A program made the translations under genes and the position numbers. A stretch of DNA of 64,000 bases. Source: Argentina anserina (lineage: Eukaryota > Streptophyta > Magnoliopsida > Rosales > Rosaceae). Shown here piece after piece: positions 19,062 to 29,452 of the stretch (position 1 is its first letter; the number at the start of each line of letters is the position of its first letter). The stretch is from positions 14,093,001 through 14,157,000 of the forward strand of contig NC_065874.1 in the NCBI RefSeq assembly GCF_933775445.1, read 5' to 3'. The notes beneath the pieces are model-generated. The model saw only the letters and a program-made list of their open reading frames with translations. It had not been told where the DNA came from and made no database searches.

Positions 19062-19825
19062 CAACAGATCCTAACCATGATTATAAGCCAACATCATGGG
19101 AACTAGCTCTTCGACACTTTCTCTTTTCAAGAAAAGTTTTAGAAGTTTTATCCACAATCTAGTCAATCGGGTCAGAATTGGTGCAACAACAATGGTGTGT
19201 ATAGTTGAAAAAAGAAGTCCTCACCACAACAAATCACAAAGCTATGTAAAGAGAAAATGAAGCAAATAGCAAGCATTTTTCTCCACATTGAAATGTCTCA
19301 TAACTTATGTATTTCTCTAATATAATAGTAGCAGATAACTGCAAAACATGCCAATAATCCACTTAATCAAGGGAACACTTGTGGGTGAGTTCTGGTTATT
19401 CATGCAGGGCATTTTGTTGCATTTTCTGCTTTAAACTAGTTCACTTCCACAACACACTATTAGTTCACTTGTCTGGAAGCTACTGCCTTTACTTTAGTTT
19501 TCAAGTATTCTAATGTGGAGCAATCAAACTACTATTTAGTAAACTGGACTTTGGTGTTTTCAGTTATCTGCATTCCCTTGCGGATTAACAATCTACGGCT
19601 CATGAGAATCATCTTGCTCTAAATATGACTATATGATATTCCCAACTGAGTTGCAAATATACATACCAAAGGCACAACTACTTTAAAGATGACTGAATGA
19701 ATAAGCACAAATAAGTGAAAGTAGGTGCTACAACCCATAACTAACCTGTTCTTGAATCTACTTAGTCCTGCATCTTGTTAGTAACAATATGGATTCGAAG
19801 ATACCCCAACTCACCTGCTCTGATG
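19062..19825. other. Spacer downstream of FKBP12 copy B
   Basis: No gene, RNA or transposon recognised. It occupies the place where LTD exon 2 would lie if copy B were complete; I do not find that exon here. Confidence 0.5.
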
Positions 19826-20164
19826 TCACTCCAATCTTAGTACCTCAATCTCAAAATCCAAAACTGAATTAGGTTGTATCCCCCAAGCAGGAAATCCACT
19901 AGCTCCATAAGCATAATCCGGAGAGCACCGCAATCGTGCAACTTCTCCCACTTGCATTCCAAGGACTCCTTCGTCCCACCCCTTTATAACAGAGCCTTGC
20001 CCAATTCTGAAGGTGAAAGGCTGCTGCCCCGGGTCCTTAGTGCTCCAAAACTTCACATTTAAATCACCATTTTTTCCATAACCCGTACAATGAACCGTCA
20101 CATTCTGCCCTGCCACCGGTTTGGGACCTGTTCCAGCCTTCAGAACTTGCTTCTCCACTCCCAT
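19826..20164 (-). CDS. FKBP12: FKBP12 peptidyl-prolyl cis-trans isomerase, intronless, 112 aa
   Basis: The frame MGVEKQVLKAGTGPKPVAGQ, VTVHCTGYGKNGDLNVKFWS, PFTFRIGQGSVIKGWDEGVL, RLRCSPDYAYGASGFPAWGI and VLDFEIEVLRLE is a full-length plant FKBP12 of the expected 112 residues. FKBP12 is a small cytosolic/nuclear immunophilin with prolyl-isomerase activity that binds FK506 and rapamycin. The active-site aromatic residues (Tyr in CTGYGK, Phe in PFTF, Trp in KGWDEG, Tyr in DYAYG) are present. The ATG at 20164 is chosen because it matches the family start. A piece of LTD exon 1 lies about 207 bp upstream on the same strand, as in copy A. Confidence 0.92.
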   Translation of the reverse strand: MGVEKQVLKAGTGPKPVAGQNVTVHCTGYGKNGDLNVKFWSTKDPGQQPFTFRIGQGSVIKGWDEGVLGMQVGEVARLRCSPDYAYGASGFPAWGIQPNSVLDFEIEVLRLE

Positions 20165-20331
20165 CTTCACTCATATTTGATTTAAAGTAAGAATCATGTT
20201 AACAATAATGATCATAACCCTTCAAAGATTCTTGAAATCTTTTACCTTTTCCAATTACTACTAGAAATGCTATTAAGCAGGAACGTCAAAATACACTATG
20301 CCAACTATTACTGTGGGCACTCTAATCCTCT

Positions 20332-20340
<9 letters not shown>

Positions 20341-20364
<24 letters not shown>
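20341..20364 (+). repeat. (AG)n microsatellite
   Basis: Uninterrupted AG dinucleotides directly after the decayed LTD exon 1 donor. Confidence 0.95.
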
Positions 20365-20367
<3 letters not shown>

Positions 20368-20370
20368 AAC

Positions 20371-20478
20371 CTGCTCTGCATTATCTTTACCAAGCTCACC
20401 ACCGGATTGAGTTGCATAGATTCCGGCACCCTTGGCATCCTTGCCGCTTTTACCGAATCTGAACGAGCAGTACTTGGA
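20371..20478 (-). pseudogene. Decayed duplicate of LTD exon 1
   Basis: Minus strand reads YCSFRFGKSGKDAKGAGIYA and TQSGGELGKDNAEQ, matching the end of LTD exon 1 (CWFKFGKNGIDAEGAGIYG...DVEQ), and keeps the CAG/GTTTGA donor. The transit-peptide part is replaced by unrelated sequence (20480-20613, Cys-rich), and no second LTD exon is found downstream. With FKBP12 at 19826 it forms a partial duplicate of the LTD-FKBP12 arrangement. Confidence 0.75.
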
Positions 20479-20613
20479 GGGTCCACATTGTTGCAGTGTA
20501 AACAAACATAGACAAGAATCACAAGATTCACAAGAACATCCATCATATGTTGCCTCCTCCACAAGTGTTACAGATTGGCCGAGGCTTAGGATTTCATATT
20601 GCATCTGATTCAA

Positions 20614-21240
20614 TTCACGACGTTAATCCTGATATAAGCTATGGCATGGGCATGAGTATTACATTTTACTTGTTTATACTTGAGGTTCTTATATAGAGTT
20701 CAAACCACCCAAATTCGATTAGCTCTTGGAGGTCAGCAAATTTGAATGCGTAAGTGGTGCATTTGCTTAAGAAGTTGAAAATTGAAAGTTAACAAGTAAA
20801 CTGTCAAATTTTATTGATAGAAGAGAGTACGATTTGCAGTACTGTATCTCGAATTCTTGATGATGTTTATCAGTGATGGTTAGTTTTCTAGTGAACTTGA
20901 ATTGTGTACATGAAAATTCACGAGTAATTACTCTGTGTACCCGGAACACCACGTGACACTGTCATGTGGTGTATCCAGCCAATCATATAACTTCATAGTG
21001 TAGTAAACATGCACGCAGTGAAAAAGGTAAAAAATTATTTAAATACGAGTAACTAATCAGAAACAAATACAGTAAAAAATGGATCAATAACATTAAAGGG
21101 ATACGTCATATGGACTATGTACCGGGTATATATAATAATTTATCTCTTTTTAAGTTCAAGTCAGCCAAGCACACATTACACACCACATCTCACGCAAACT
21201 TCATGTTAAACTCAATAAGAGTAGACACACACGCTCTATT
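20614..21240. other. Upstream flank of the duplicated LTD/FKBP12 unit
   Basis: No coding signal. The stretch around 20720-20765 (AGGTCAGCAAATTTGAATGC) recurs in diverged form near 23893-23937 (GGAGCTCAGCAAATTTGAAT). Confidence 0.5.
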
Positions 21241-21419
21241 ATCGAATTCCTCCTAAAAATCTTCTTTAAATATGGATTGTTACAAAATTTATTCTATTTC
21301 AGGTCAAACAATTTTTTGAATTCCTAAACCTAATAGGATGTGGCCGGAGATGTTATTTTTTGAAATCCTAAACCTAGTAGTCTGTGTTATTATTGAGTCT
21401 CTCTAGAGTCTTAGTTTAG

Positions 21420-23315
21420 TGTTTTGCTCGAGGACTAGCAAAAACTAAGTGTGGGGTATTTTGATAGTCACATATTTATGTGACTTTTATTGTGTTAATT
21501 ATTCATTTTACTTAACTATTTTGTAATGTTTTTATATTTTTAATTAACTTTATTTGTTTTTAGGTATTTTGAAGTGGAATTAAGAATAAGAGAGAAGAAA
21601 AAGAGAAAAATCCAATTCCTAACTCGAATATCTTAACAAGAAGAGAAAAATGTGAAATTTCGGCAATTTTCTGAGCACCACCACTTTTGGTGGTGCCATG
21701 CATTTTCGGGCTAATTTTATGGAGGAGCAAGGAATGAGCAACACATTGTTCTATTACAACTAGATCTCATATTTTTAGTTGAGATTTAACTATACCATTG
21801 TTCTCTCTTTCTCACAAAATCATGACTCCATTGTCAAAAAATCCACACCTATATTATACAAAAATCTGATTTTATTTTGGGTGTAATCATCACCTCTAGG
21901 TCTATCACTTCATTCTTTATCATCCACTTCTTCTATGATCATTCACTTCTTCCATGATCACTCACTTCCTTCCATGATCACCCACTTTTTTCTATGATCA
22001 CAAACTTCCTCTTTTTTCACCCACTTATTCTATAACCAATCACCCCACTCACTACACCATTATCTCTCATTTTCTCTACTTTTTCCATCACCATTCTCCT
22101 CTATAAAAACTTCCATCACCACCATCTTCATACACACCATTTTTCCACAACCAACTAAGAGAAAGAGAGGGAGAGGGGAAGAAAAAAATAGAGAGAAGAA
22201 AAGAAGAAAAATGGGAGAAGACAGACATGGAGAGCCGAAGCAAAGTCACCTTTAATGTTCTTAAGCTACAACTCACATCTCCTCAAGGTGCTAAAATCTC
22301 ATCAAGCCTCTACAAGAAAAAGGAAATTCAGTCTCTTCTCCTTTAATTCATCTCTCATGTATTCTTTGATGCTTTTATTCAAAATTATGTGTAACTAAAT
22401 TCCTTAATAGTTAGGGACTAATCAAAGCTCTAGATATGTCTTTGATTTCAAACTCTTAATTGATTTATATAATTTTAGATGAGAATTTCTTCACTAATTG
22501 TTCATTGATAATTCTATTGCATGTCTCATTGGGTTAATACTTTGATGCATGTTTTAGGGTTTTATTATCTTGAATATGTATATGACCGAAATATCGTTGC
22601 ATATTTTGTAAGAGATAACAAGTTATTTGCAGTTATTTGTGTGAAGTGATTCTTTAATAATCTAAGGCTACTGACATTGACCTTAGATTCTTTGTTGTTA
22701 CTTAAACGTTCTTAGAACTTCATGGTTTTAATTATTTTGGTCTAGATACCGATATTTCACAGATCAATTAATTGAGAATATAATTAAGTCGATACCGATA
22801 TTTCGCTTAACATGACAAGTAAGAGAACGTAATACGGTTAATGACCTAACAACATTGGCTTAACTGTGAGTGCATTCATCTAAATTATTGACATTGTTTT
22901 GGATTGATTGAAATATATCTAGTGGTGAAGAGAAGTTCATACCTATTGTTTTTCTCATATTTACATCCATATTTACTTTTTAATATTCTGTTATCAACAA
23001 TACTTATGTCTTATTTATTTTTGTTCACCAATCAAACCGATTCCGAATACCCTCAAAATTTGTGTGGTAGTCCGCCACTATGTCCAGATAGTGTCTATTT
23101 AATTTCGTAACTTTTGGTTGAGTCTAGATTAGCTAATTAATTAGGTTTCCGCTCCTAGGTCGAGTCTGTCAGATTTCTGGTTTACACGTTTGTTTGTGTG
23201 TTTAAGTCTTAGTTTCACCAATCCTCTGCGGGTAATAACCTATATTTTCTATTTACTACATTGATATAATTGATTTAATAATAGAGTATCTTTGTAGGTA
23301 TTTTTGCGCTTATCA
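21420..23315 (+). mobile_element. Truncated LTR retrotransposon: purine tract plus 3' LTR (21462-23315)
   Basis: AAGTGTGGGGTATT (21448-21461) is a polypurine tract directly before TGATAGTCACATATTTATGT, and the inverted end GCGCTTATCA closes the LTR at 23315, giving about 1.85 kb. The TGATA/TATCA ends and this tract are of the kind seen in plant Ty3/gypsy elements (Athila/Tat-like). Only a short internal remnant precedes the tract; gag and pol are missing. A TATA-like CTCTATAAAAACTTCC lies at 22099-22114. Confidence 0.65.
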
Positions 23316-23337
23316 ACATACATACATACATACATAC
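23316..23337 (+). repeat. (CATA)n microsatellite
   Basis: Five to six ACAT/CATA units immediately after the LTR end. Confidence 0.9.
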
Positions 23338-25080
23338 TAGGTTGGATGCAAGTGTTTTCCCCCAAAAATAGACATATTATAATAGGGTGTACATAAATGT
23401 AAAGCGTACAACACGTACATCTAGGGTTAGGGTTTCCAAAGGATGAGTAGATGAGCAGTGTATCGGACTATCGGGCGAGGTTGAAGAAGAAGCAGGCAGC
23501 TGAGAAACAACATTGCCTAGTTGGAGTGAGAAAGGAAGAAACTCGACGAGGTTGAAGCTAATCTGTATGTATGTACTTTCGAGACCTATGTTCTTTCTTT
23601 CTGTCGACATTGTGTACACGCCATCAAATTGAGCGACTGACAGTACCAGACTATATGCACTTTCATTACTGTAATATTGCTATAATTATCTATACAAATT
23701 TTCTGTTAGTGCAAGGTTTCATTTCGAATGAATTCTTGAAAATTATGTCACAAGTGTTGGACCGTTTCCTACTTTTCGATCATTTTTGGACAGTTCATGT
23801 TGCACATGTTCTGTTGACGCATTTGGACCAACTACCCATCAAGAGAACAAGATAAAACCAACCCAAACCACTCCATTTTCATTAGGTTTTGGAGCTCAGC
23901 AAATTTGAATCCAAAAGTGGTACAATTACAGGAGCTCCATTACAGGAAGGTGGAAGTTGATAGATATGTTCAAGTAGTAGTTTAACTTCATGAAATAAAA
24001 GGGTGCATAATGACCAAATCAAAAGCGAACTGTGACACATATGGCGCTGTATCAGTGATATTTAATAGTGTGGATTAGCATAGAGTGCTCAAATCGATGA
24101 TATTTCTATGTCAATTTAGATTAGGCAACCAACATGTCACAGCTTACTGACGATGAACCAATTCAAGAACCTATATTCGTTCATCCTCCCTTAAGACAAC
24201 CAATCCTTTAAAGAGGTAGGGAGCCGATCTGGACAAGATGTTCTGATGAAATTATTATATCAAATACAACATACTAGAATAGGTGTTTTAACAGAAACGA
24301 ATTAGTTGCCCCAGCGGCAGAGCCACCTCAAATATTGCTCATCACAGGTTCTTAATGTTTCTGCGGAAGAAAAATGGCAGACCTTCTGCCTAACTAGGCC
24401 ATTTCTCTACCTGCTTCAATGAATGTTCTTAACTATTTTAGCTCAAAACACCAATCCACCGGCCACAATAATTGCATGGTTTTCAACACAATAACATCCT
24501 CTGTTTAGCTAGTGATTGATTTCCAATGTATTCATCAGGCGCAAAAAGAACTCAAAAATCGAAAGATATCTGCAAACTAAGGGAAAAGGAAGATCACATG
24601 TTGTGTAAAAAGAATGTCTTGTCATATCTTCCCCATGACTACTTCAATGGTGAGGCAAGTGAATAAGATTCATGGACCAGCCAAAGCAAAACCAACCATT
24701 TTCCTCCCACACCTAAAAAGCACTCGAGTTGCTTCACCAAAACTATCACCATCCTTTTCTTTTCGCTTGCCATTCAAGACATGAAAAGAAAATAACAACT
24801 TACTTTAAAAGCATTGAGAAATAAACCAAAATTACCACTGGACTGCAGTTTCTAGTCTCACATCGCTGCAAATAACACACAACACTAGATAGAAGACTGG
24901 ATGTTCCTGTCTTAATCCAAGTAGGGAAAATTACAAGTAAATGATAACCCCCCAAGTGGTTAAAGAGGTGCAGGTGAGTTAAATTTTTAACTACAAGCAC
25001 ATGAATTCAGTGAAAATATCACCACCTACTCCTACAAGTGTTCAGTTCACTTTAGACAGGATATAAGGTAAAGAAACCTT
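23338..25080. other. Non-coding stretch
   Basis: Short frames only, none with a recognisable family. The segment 23893-23937 is a diverged copy of the upstream flank at 20720-20765. Nothing else is supported. Confidence 0.4.
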
Positions 25081-25104
25081 GTGAGTGACCAAACCTCAAG
25101 ACCA

Positions 25105-25575
25105 ATGTCTCAAACACAAAGCAATTTCCCCACCCTGACTGGATGGAAAACCACTTCTCTTCAGCCTCAAGCTGCCAGCTCCCATCCAGCAGACCAGAAG
25201 ATGTATAAAGCCAGAGCCATTGCCCCAAGAGATGCTGCAAAAATGGCGCCACATGCTCCTGCAAAAATAGGCACTACAGGCACAGTTGGATCCCTGATAA
25301 TGAGAGAAATTGAGTACTTCAACCAGCTCGAATTACGCAGTGAATGTAGTTCACATAAGCCTCAGCCCCCAATTACAAGTATTGTTTCCACAAGCAGTCA
25401 TTTGAGACCAACTTTTGACTCAGTGGTAAAAACACAAAAGAAGAAAAAGAGAGGCACCGGGCGCCTACCAAGCATATGTTCTATGGTGGATGTTGCTGAC
25501 AACAATCGGACTATTGGAATTTCTGTACACAGTTACAGGAATCTAAGAACTGATGTGAAGAAATTACCAGGTTAG
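25105..25575 (+). CDS. Plant protein of unknown function, paralogue of the convergent gene
   Basis: The frame contains APRDAAKMAPHAPAKIGTTG, TVGSLIMREIEYFNQLEL and a basic stretch KTQKKKKRGTGRLPS, ending LRTDVKKLPG. The core KIGTTGTVGSLIMREIE matches KVGATGTVSSLMTRELE of the opposite-strand neighbour, so the two are paralogues. I do not recognise a function; basic, low-complexity make-up suggests a nuclear or nucleic-acid-associated small protein, which is a guess. The start is uncertain: ATGs at 25105, 25201 and 25243 are possible, and an upstream exon cannot be excluded. Its stop codon overlaps the neighbour's. Confidence 0.6.
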   Translation: MSQTQSNFPTLTGWKTTSLQPQAASSHPADQKMYKARAIAPRDAAKMAPHAPAKIGTTGTVGSLIMREIEYFNQLELRSECSSHKPQPPITSIVSTSSHLRPTFDSVVKTQKKKKRGTGRLPSICSMVDVADNNRTIGISVHSYRNLRTDVKKLPG

Positions 25576-26081
25576 ACAACGCTCTCAGAGAGCTTTGAGA
25601 AGCCCAGCTTCTTGAGCCGGTTCGCTACAGGGCCAGCCCAAGCTCTACCCGATCCCCCACATTTGATGTCCACAACTTCAACTATATGAGGTCCTTTCTT
25701 GTTAGCTTTCTGCCTAATAGGAGTTTTATCCACACCAATATTATGAGAATCAAGCATTGGGATTTGACTAGTAGTTTTCATATGAGTTTTCGGTTTCTGG
25801 GGAATGTCAGGGCGTCTCTGATTAATGTAGGTGCTGGTTCCACTGCTACTGGCTTCATCAGAAGATTTCCTTGGTAGCTTTTTTGAAGTCGGAACACCAC
25901 ATGGAATAGAAACAGGAGCTGTTTGATGCTTATTTCGGGAAGAAGCAGCAGATGTTGGGGGTTCAACCTTGCTGGACTGAGTGGACTCTAGTTCTCTCGT
26001 CATCAGGGAACTGACAGTCCCTGTGGCCCCTACCTTGATAGATCCTCCGCCACCCTTTATAGCTTGAAGCTTCTGAACCAT
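25572..26081 (-). CDS. Plant protein of unknown function (169 aa), convergent paralogue
   Basis: One open frame: MVQKLQAIKGGGGSIKVGAT, TVSSLMTRELESTQSSKVEP, a Ser/Pro/Lys-rich middle, and a conserved-looking end PHIVEVVDIKCGGSGRAWAG and PVANRLKKLGFSKLSESVV. I recall proteins of this layout as plant-specific and uncharacterised, and offer no function. Upstream 5' leader introns are possible (AG/GT-like sites up to about 27000). The stop (25572-25574) overlaps the stop of the plus-strand paralogue (25573-25575). Confidence 0.75.
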   Translation of the reverse strand: MVQKLQAIKGGGGSIKVGATGTVSSLMTRELESTQSSKVEPPTSAASSRNKHQTAPVSIPCGVPTSKKLPRKSSDEASSSGTSTYINQRRPDIPQKPKTHMKTTSQIPMLDSHNIGVDKTPIRQKANKKGPHIVEVVDIKCGGSGRAWAGPVANRLKKLGFSKLSESVV

Positions 26082-27780
26082 CTTCGTCTGGTCTCAATCA
26101 AAGGTTCGAGCAGGCAGACAACTTGGAGCAGGGATCTCTTATGGACTAGAATCTTGTTGAAAGAGATGTTACAACCAACTCAGTTCAGGAGCTTTCCTGC
26201 GATAGCATCAGCTAATGCTTTAAGATCTCGCGTGTGTACCTTGAGATTGAGAATGTAAGTGAGTTTGTGTTATAATTGAGTTTCTAAGCCTGAAGGGGTA
26301 AGGCAAGGTATCGTGTATAATCAGATCAACCTAATTATCACCTATCAATTATCTAATAGTTTTAAAACAAAAAGCACAGAATTAAAAGGAAAACGTATAT
26401 GAGCCATTATTTCATATGATAAAGCATGAGATCAAGATTTGCCATGAATCATTATAGCATAATGGTAAGTGCAAAACCTTTCTCAACCTCCTTATGTCAA
26501 ACCACACAGAAACTATCTAAGAACTGGTTCACTTCTCTTGTAAAGTTCTACAAATGCACATTTCCAAAAACTTTCCCACATGACCCAGTTCCAGAAACAG
26601 GTACTGTTGCATCAAGCTCAACAGCAAATCTATGGAATTAAGGTCCTTCTAAGATGAAGAAATGCAGGGGGCAAACAGCTATTCCTGAACAGCCCAGAAA
26701 TAAATATCATTACTTCACTCCATTATCATCAGCAGTATGAAATCAAGATCTATCAACCCCCAATACTCCAATAACAGCAAAATTTAAGGCAAAACACTAA
26801 GTTTACAGGAACATATTATTATTAAAACCCAGAATTACTCGACTACTGATGGTGCTGATGAAACATTAAGATCCAAAATCAAGCAAACAAGAGATAGTAA
26901 TGAGATCATATAAAGAGTTGAAGAGTAAGAACATACCGGAGAGACTGAGACTATAAATCCACAGCCGGAAAACTACGGATACCCAAGAAACTGAAACGTC
27001 TGGATACAAAGGCCACTTTCCAGAAACATATCCAAATCTCAGTTGAACGCAACTTTTCTGTTCTTATTGGAAGAGCGAGGGACTGTCAAAGCAAATCCCA
27101 ACAGGGTATGTCTAATAATTACCTAATAAGAACACCCAATAATGCTAATCGAAGAAAAGCACAATAGTGCTGAACTGCTGAACAGTTTTTGCTGACCTGG
27201 TGTTTCTTTTCTTTTTCTGAAGACAAACAAAACCTCTTCTTATAAATTCTGAAGAAAAATGTAACACAAAATATTTAAAATTTTTATAATAAGGATTTTC
27301 TATGTCTCTGATTACTGAATTGAATTTGTGTAGTGCAGATCCCAGGAAATTGATTTGTGTCAAAGACTAAACACAAATGGAATTTATATATCAACAAATT
27401 TACTTCAATTAACCGTAATAAAAAAATAACAATACTCATTTTAATAACTCACACGTAGATAATTAAATAAATGAAATGATTACAATATACAAGTAAAATA
27501 AATAAAATATGAGATAATTTCTCTTACATCTTTAGTAGTCCTTAATGACAATTTAATACTTAGTAATTTTAAAACGATTTAGCGATACAATCATCAATGA
27601 AATTTATTTTCTCATGATGTGTCCTTGAGTTTCATAGTTTAGAGTTTAGAAAGTACTCATATACCTCTTCAAAGATAACTTTGACATGTTAAGAGTAAAG
27701 ATGAATCTATGAAACGTTTTAGGTCCCCTTAGTAACCAAAACAAAAATGGGAAAGAAAGTTAATGGAAACAAATTTCACT
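26082..27780. other. Upstream region of the 26081 gene and spacer
   Basis: Probably holds the 5' leader of the minus-strand gene at 26081. From about 27400 the sequence is strongly AT-rich. No other gene recognised. Confidence 0.4.
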
Positions 27781-27786
27781 CATTCA

Positions 27787-27900
27787 TTTATTTGCCGTGA
27801 GATAGACTTTTGTTTGGGATGCACCCGCAATTGCCATGATCACAAACAAAGAAGCCTATACATGGCAAGTGTTTAACTTCGAAATCCACATCACGGATTG
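27787..27900 (-). pseudogene. Decayed fourth defensin-like unit
   Basis: In a shifted frame just after the stop of the defensin-like gene the minus strand reads CLTIRDVDFEVKHLPCIGFF and VCDHGNCGCIPNKSLSHGK then stop. It matches the upstream units but has Phe for the second Cys (DVDF instead of DVDC). The frame difference shows the parent gene once had four units and was cut short. Confidence 0.75.
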
Positions 27901-28534
27901 TTAAGCATTGACCTCTGGAGAGGGAGTTTTGCCTGGGATGCAGTCGCATTTTCCATGATTATTGCAAACAAAGAAGCCTCTACATTTCGGCAACTTTTTA
28001 AATTGACAATCAACATCACGATGGCATGGTGTTTCATGATCTGTAGCTACTTCCACTTGTGGAGGGGGAGTTTTGCCCGTGATGCACACACATTTGCCAT
28101 GATTACAAACGAAGGAGCCTTTACACGGCAAGTGTAAAAAACGTTCGCAATCAACATCACCAACACATTGTTGATCAGCATTGGCCTCTAGATTGGCCTC
28201 TGGAGGAGGAGTTTTGCCTGGGATGCAGTCGCATTTTCCTTGATCATTGCAAACAAAAAACCCCGTACATTTCGGCAGTTTTTTGAATATGCAATCGACA
28301 TCACGATGACACGGTGTTTCATTTGTCTCAGGCAATTTAGCTGCTTCTACATTTGGTACTCGCAACGATGCACCTATAATTCAGTATGATGTAAATTAGT
28401 TCAAATAATGATGTGGATCACGATTCAAGATTCATCAATATACATACAAACAGAGAGAGAGAGAGAGAGAGAGAGTACTTACAAACTGCAACTATAAGTA
28501 GACTAACAAAGAGACTCATCCAGTAAGAAGCCAT
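27901..28534 (-). CDS. Secreted multi-domain defensin-like / NCR-like cysteine-rich protein (2 exons, 174 aa)
   Basis: Exon 1 (28534-28483) encodes a signal peptide, MASYWMSLFVSLLIVAV; the donor is TTT/GTAAGT. Exon 2 (28373-27901) completes CASLRVPNVEAAKLPETNET and three tandem units of about 50 residues. Each unit has six cysteines spaced C-x5-C-x(6-7)-C-x5-C-x(4-5)-C-x-C (CHRDVDC, KC, FFVC, GKCDC), followed by IPGKTPPP linkers. The single short signal exon plus Cys-rich exon is the known gene layout of plant defensin-like and nodule-cysteine-rich-type peptides. Proline-rich linkers suggest processing into separate peptides, which is an inference. The role is probably extracellular defence or signalling; no exact match is claimed. 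Confidence 0.85.
28450..28474 (+). repeat. (GA)n microsatellite in the defensin-like intron
   Basis: A GA run lying within the 109-bp intron between signal-peptide exon and Cys-rich exon. Confidence 0.9.
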
Positions 28535-29179
28535 GTCTAATGTCTATAGTGATCAAGATATATTATGCATTCACTTGCTCTCTGTCGAACTATTTATACA
28601 AGAAGAGATGAATCTTTTTGTGGTTATAGTACGTAGCAAGAAAGGAAATGTAAAACTATTGAATTCATATATACGTTTTGAGGTTGAATTACACCAATTT
28701 GATTATGCATCTAGTAATTGTAGAAAATAATAACGTGTGGTCAAATAATATTTATTATATCTCTAAAAAAACACTATTAATTTTTATACAATGGTAACAC
28801 CAATGGCATACATGATATGTTGATATGCATTAACGTACTAGATCATGCATTCATACTCAACGCATGCACCAGTTTCTCATACAGATGTAATTATCACCGT
28901 TATCACCATAAGGGAGTATAATATCATACCAAAGTGGAGGTTTGCTCGATTTTTCCAATTATTCCTGGCTCTGTTTTTCTGGTCTCTTTCCTGTTCTTGA
29001 AGGCGGTGTTGTGTATCTCAGCCTTGCAAGCTTAGTGCATGGTGGTTGTTGGTACGATGCTAGGGGTCTGATTGCTGTGATTTGTCCGACGCGATGGTTC
29101 TAGTTTAAGCTTGGATTGGGTGTGGTGCATGGCGAGGCATGTTAGACGACGGTTATGGTTTGGGGTGGTACCACATGTC
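28535..29179. other. Promoter side of the defensin-like gene and spacer
   Basis: AT-rich sequence with no coding frame of note. Confidence 0.4.
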
Positions 29180-29442
29180 AGCAAACAAATTTACCGACTA
29201 ATTTTTTTGACTATCCTCATTCTCATCCACCTAGATGAATGTCACGTGTCTTTTTTACTTACTATAGTTATACCATAGTTAACTCTTAAATTTCTTAAAT
29301 TAATTATTGATTTGTTTTTACCATGTGTTATTAATTTATATAGATAATTATAGTTATACCATAGTTAATCTAGGACATATGACTTTCATCTAGGTGGGTG
29401 GGCATGAGGGTGGTCAAAAAAGGTGGTCGGTAAATTTGCTTC
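29180..29442. mobile_element. 263-bp MITE with long inverted repeats and 10-bp target duplication
   Basis: ACCACATGTC occurs at 29170-29179 and 29443-29452. The left arm CAAATTTACCGAC, CATCCACCTAGATGAA and so on is repeated inverted at the right (reverse complement GCAAATTTACCGACC, CCACCCACCTAGATGAA), nearly to the middle, where ACTATAGTTATACCATAGTTAA-type sequence also pairs. The 10-bp duplication points to a Mutator-like MITE. Confidence 0.85.
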
Positions 29443-29452
29443 ACCACATGTC

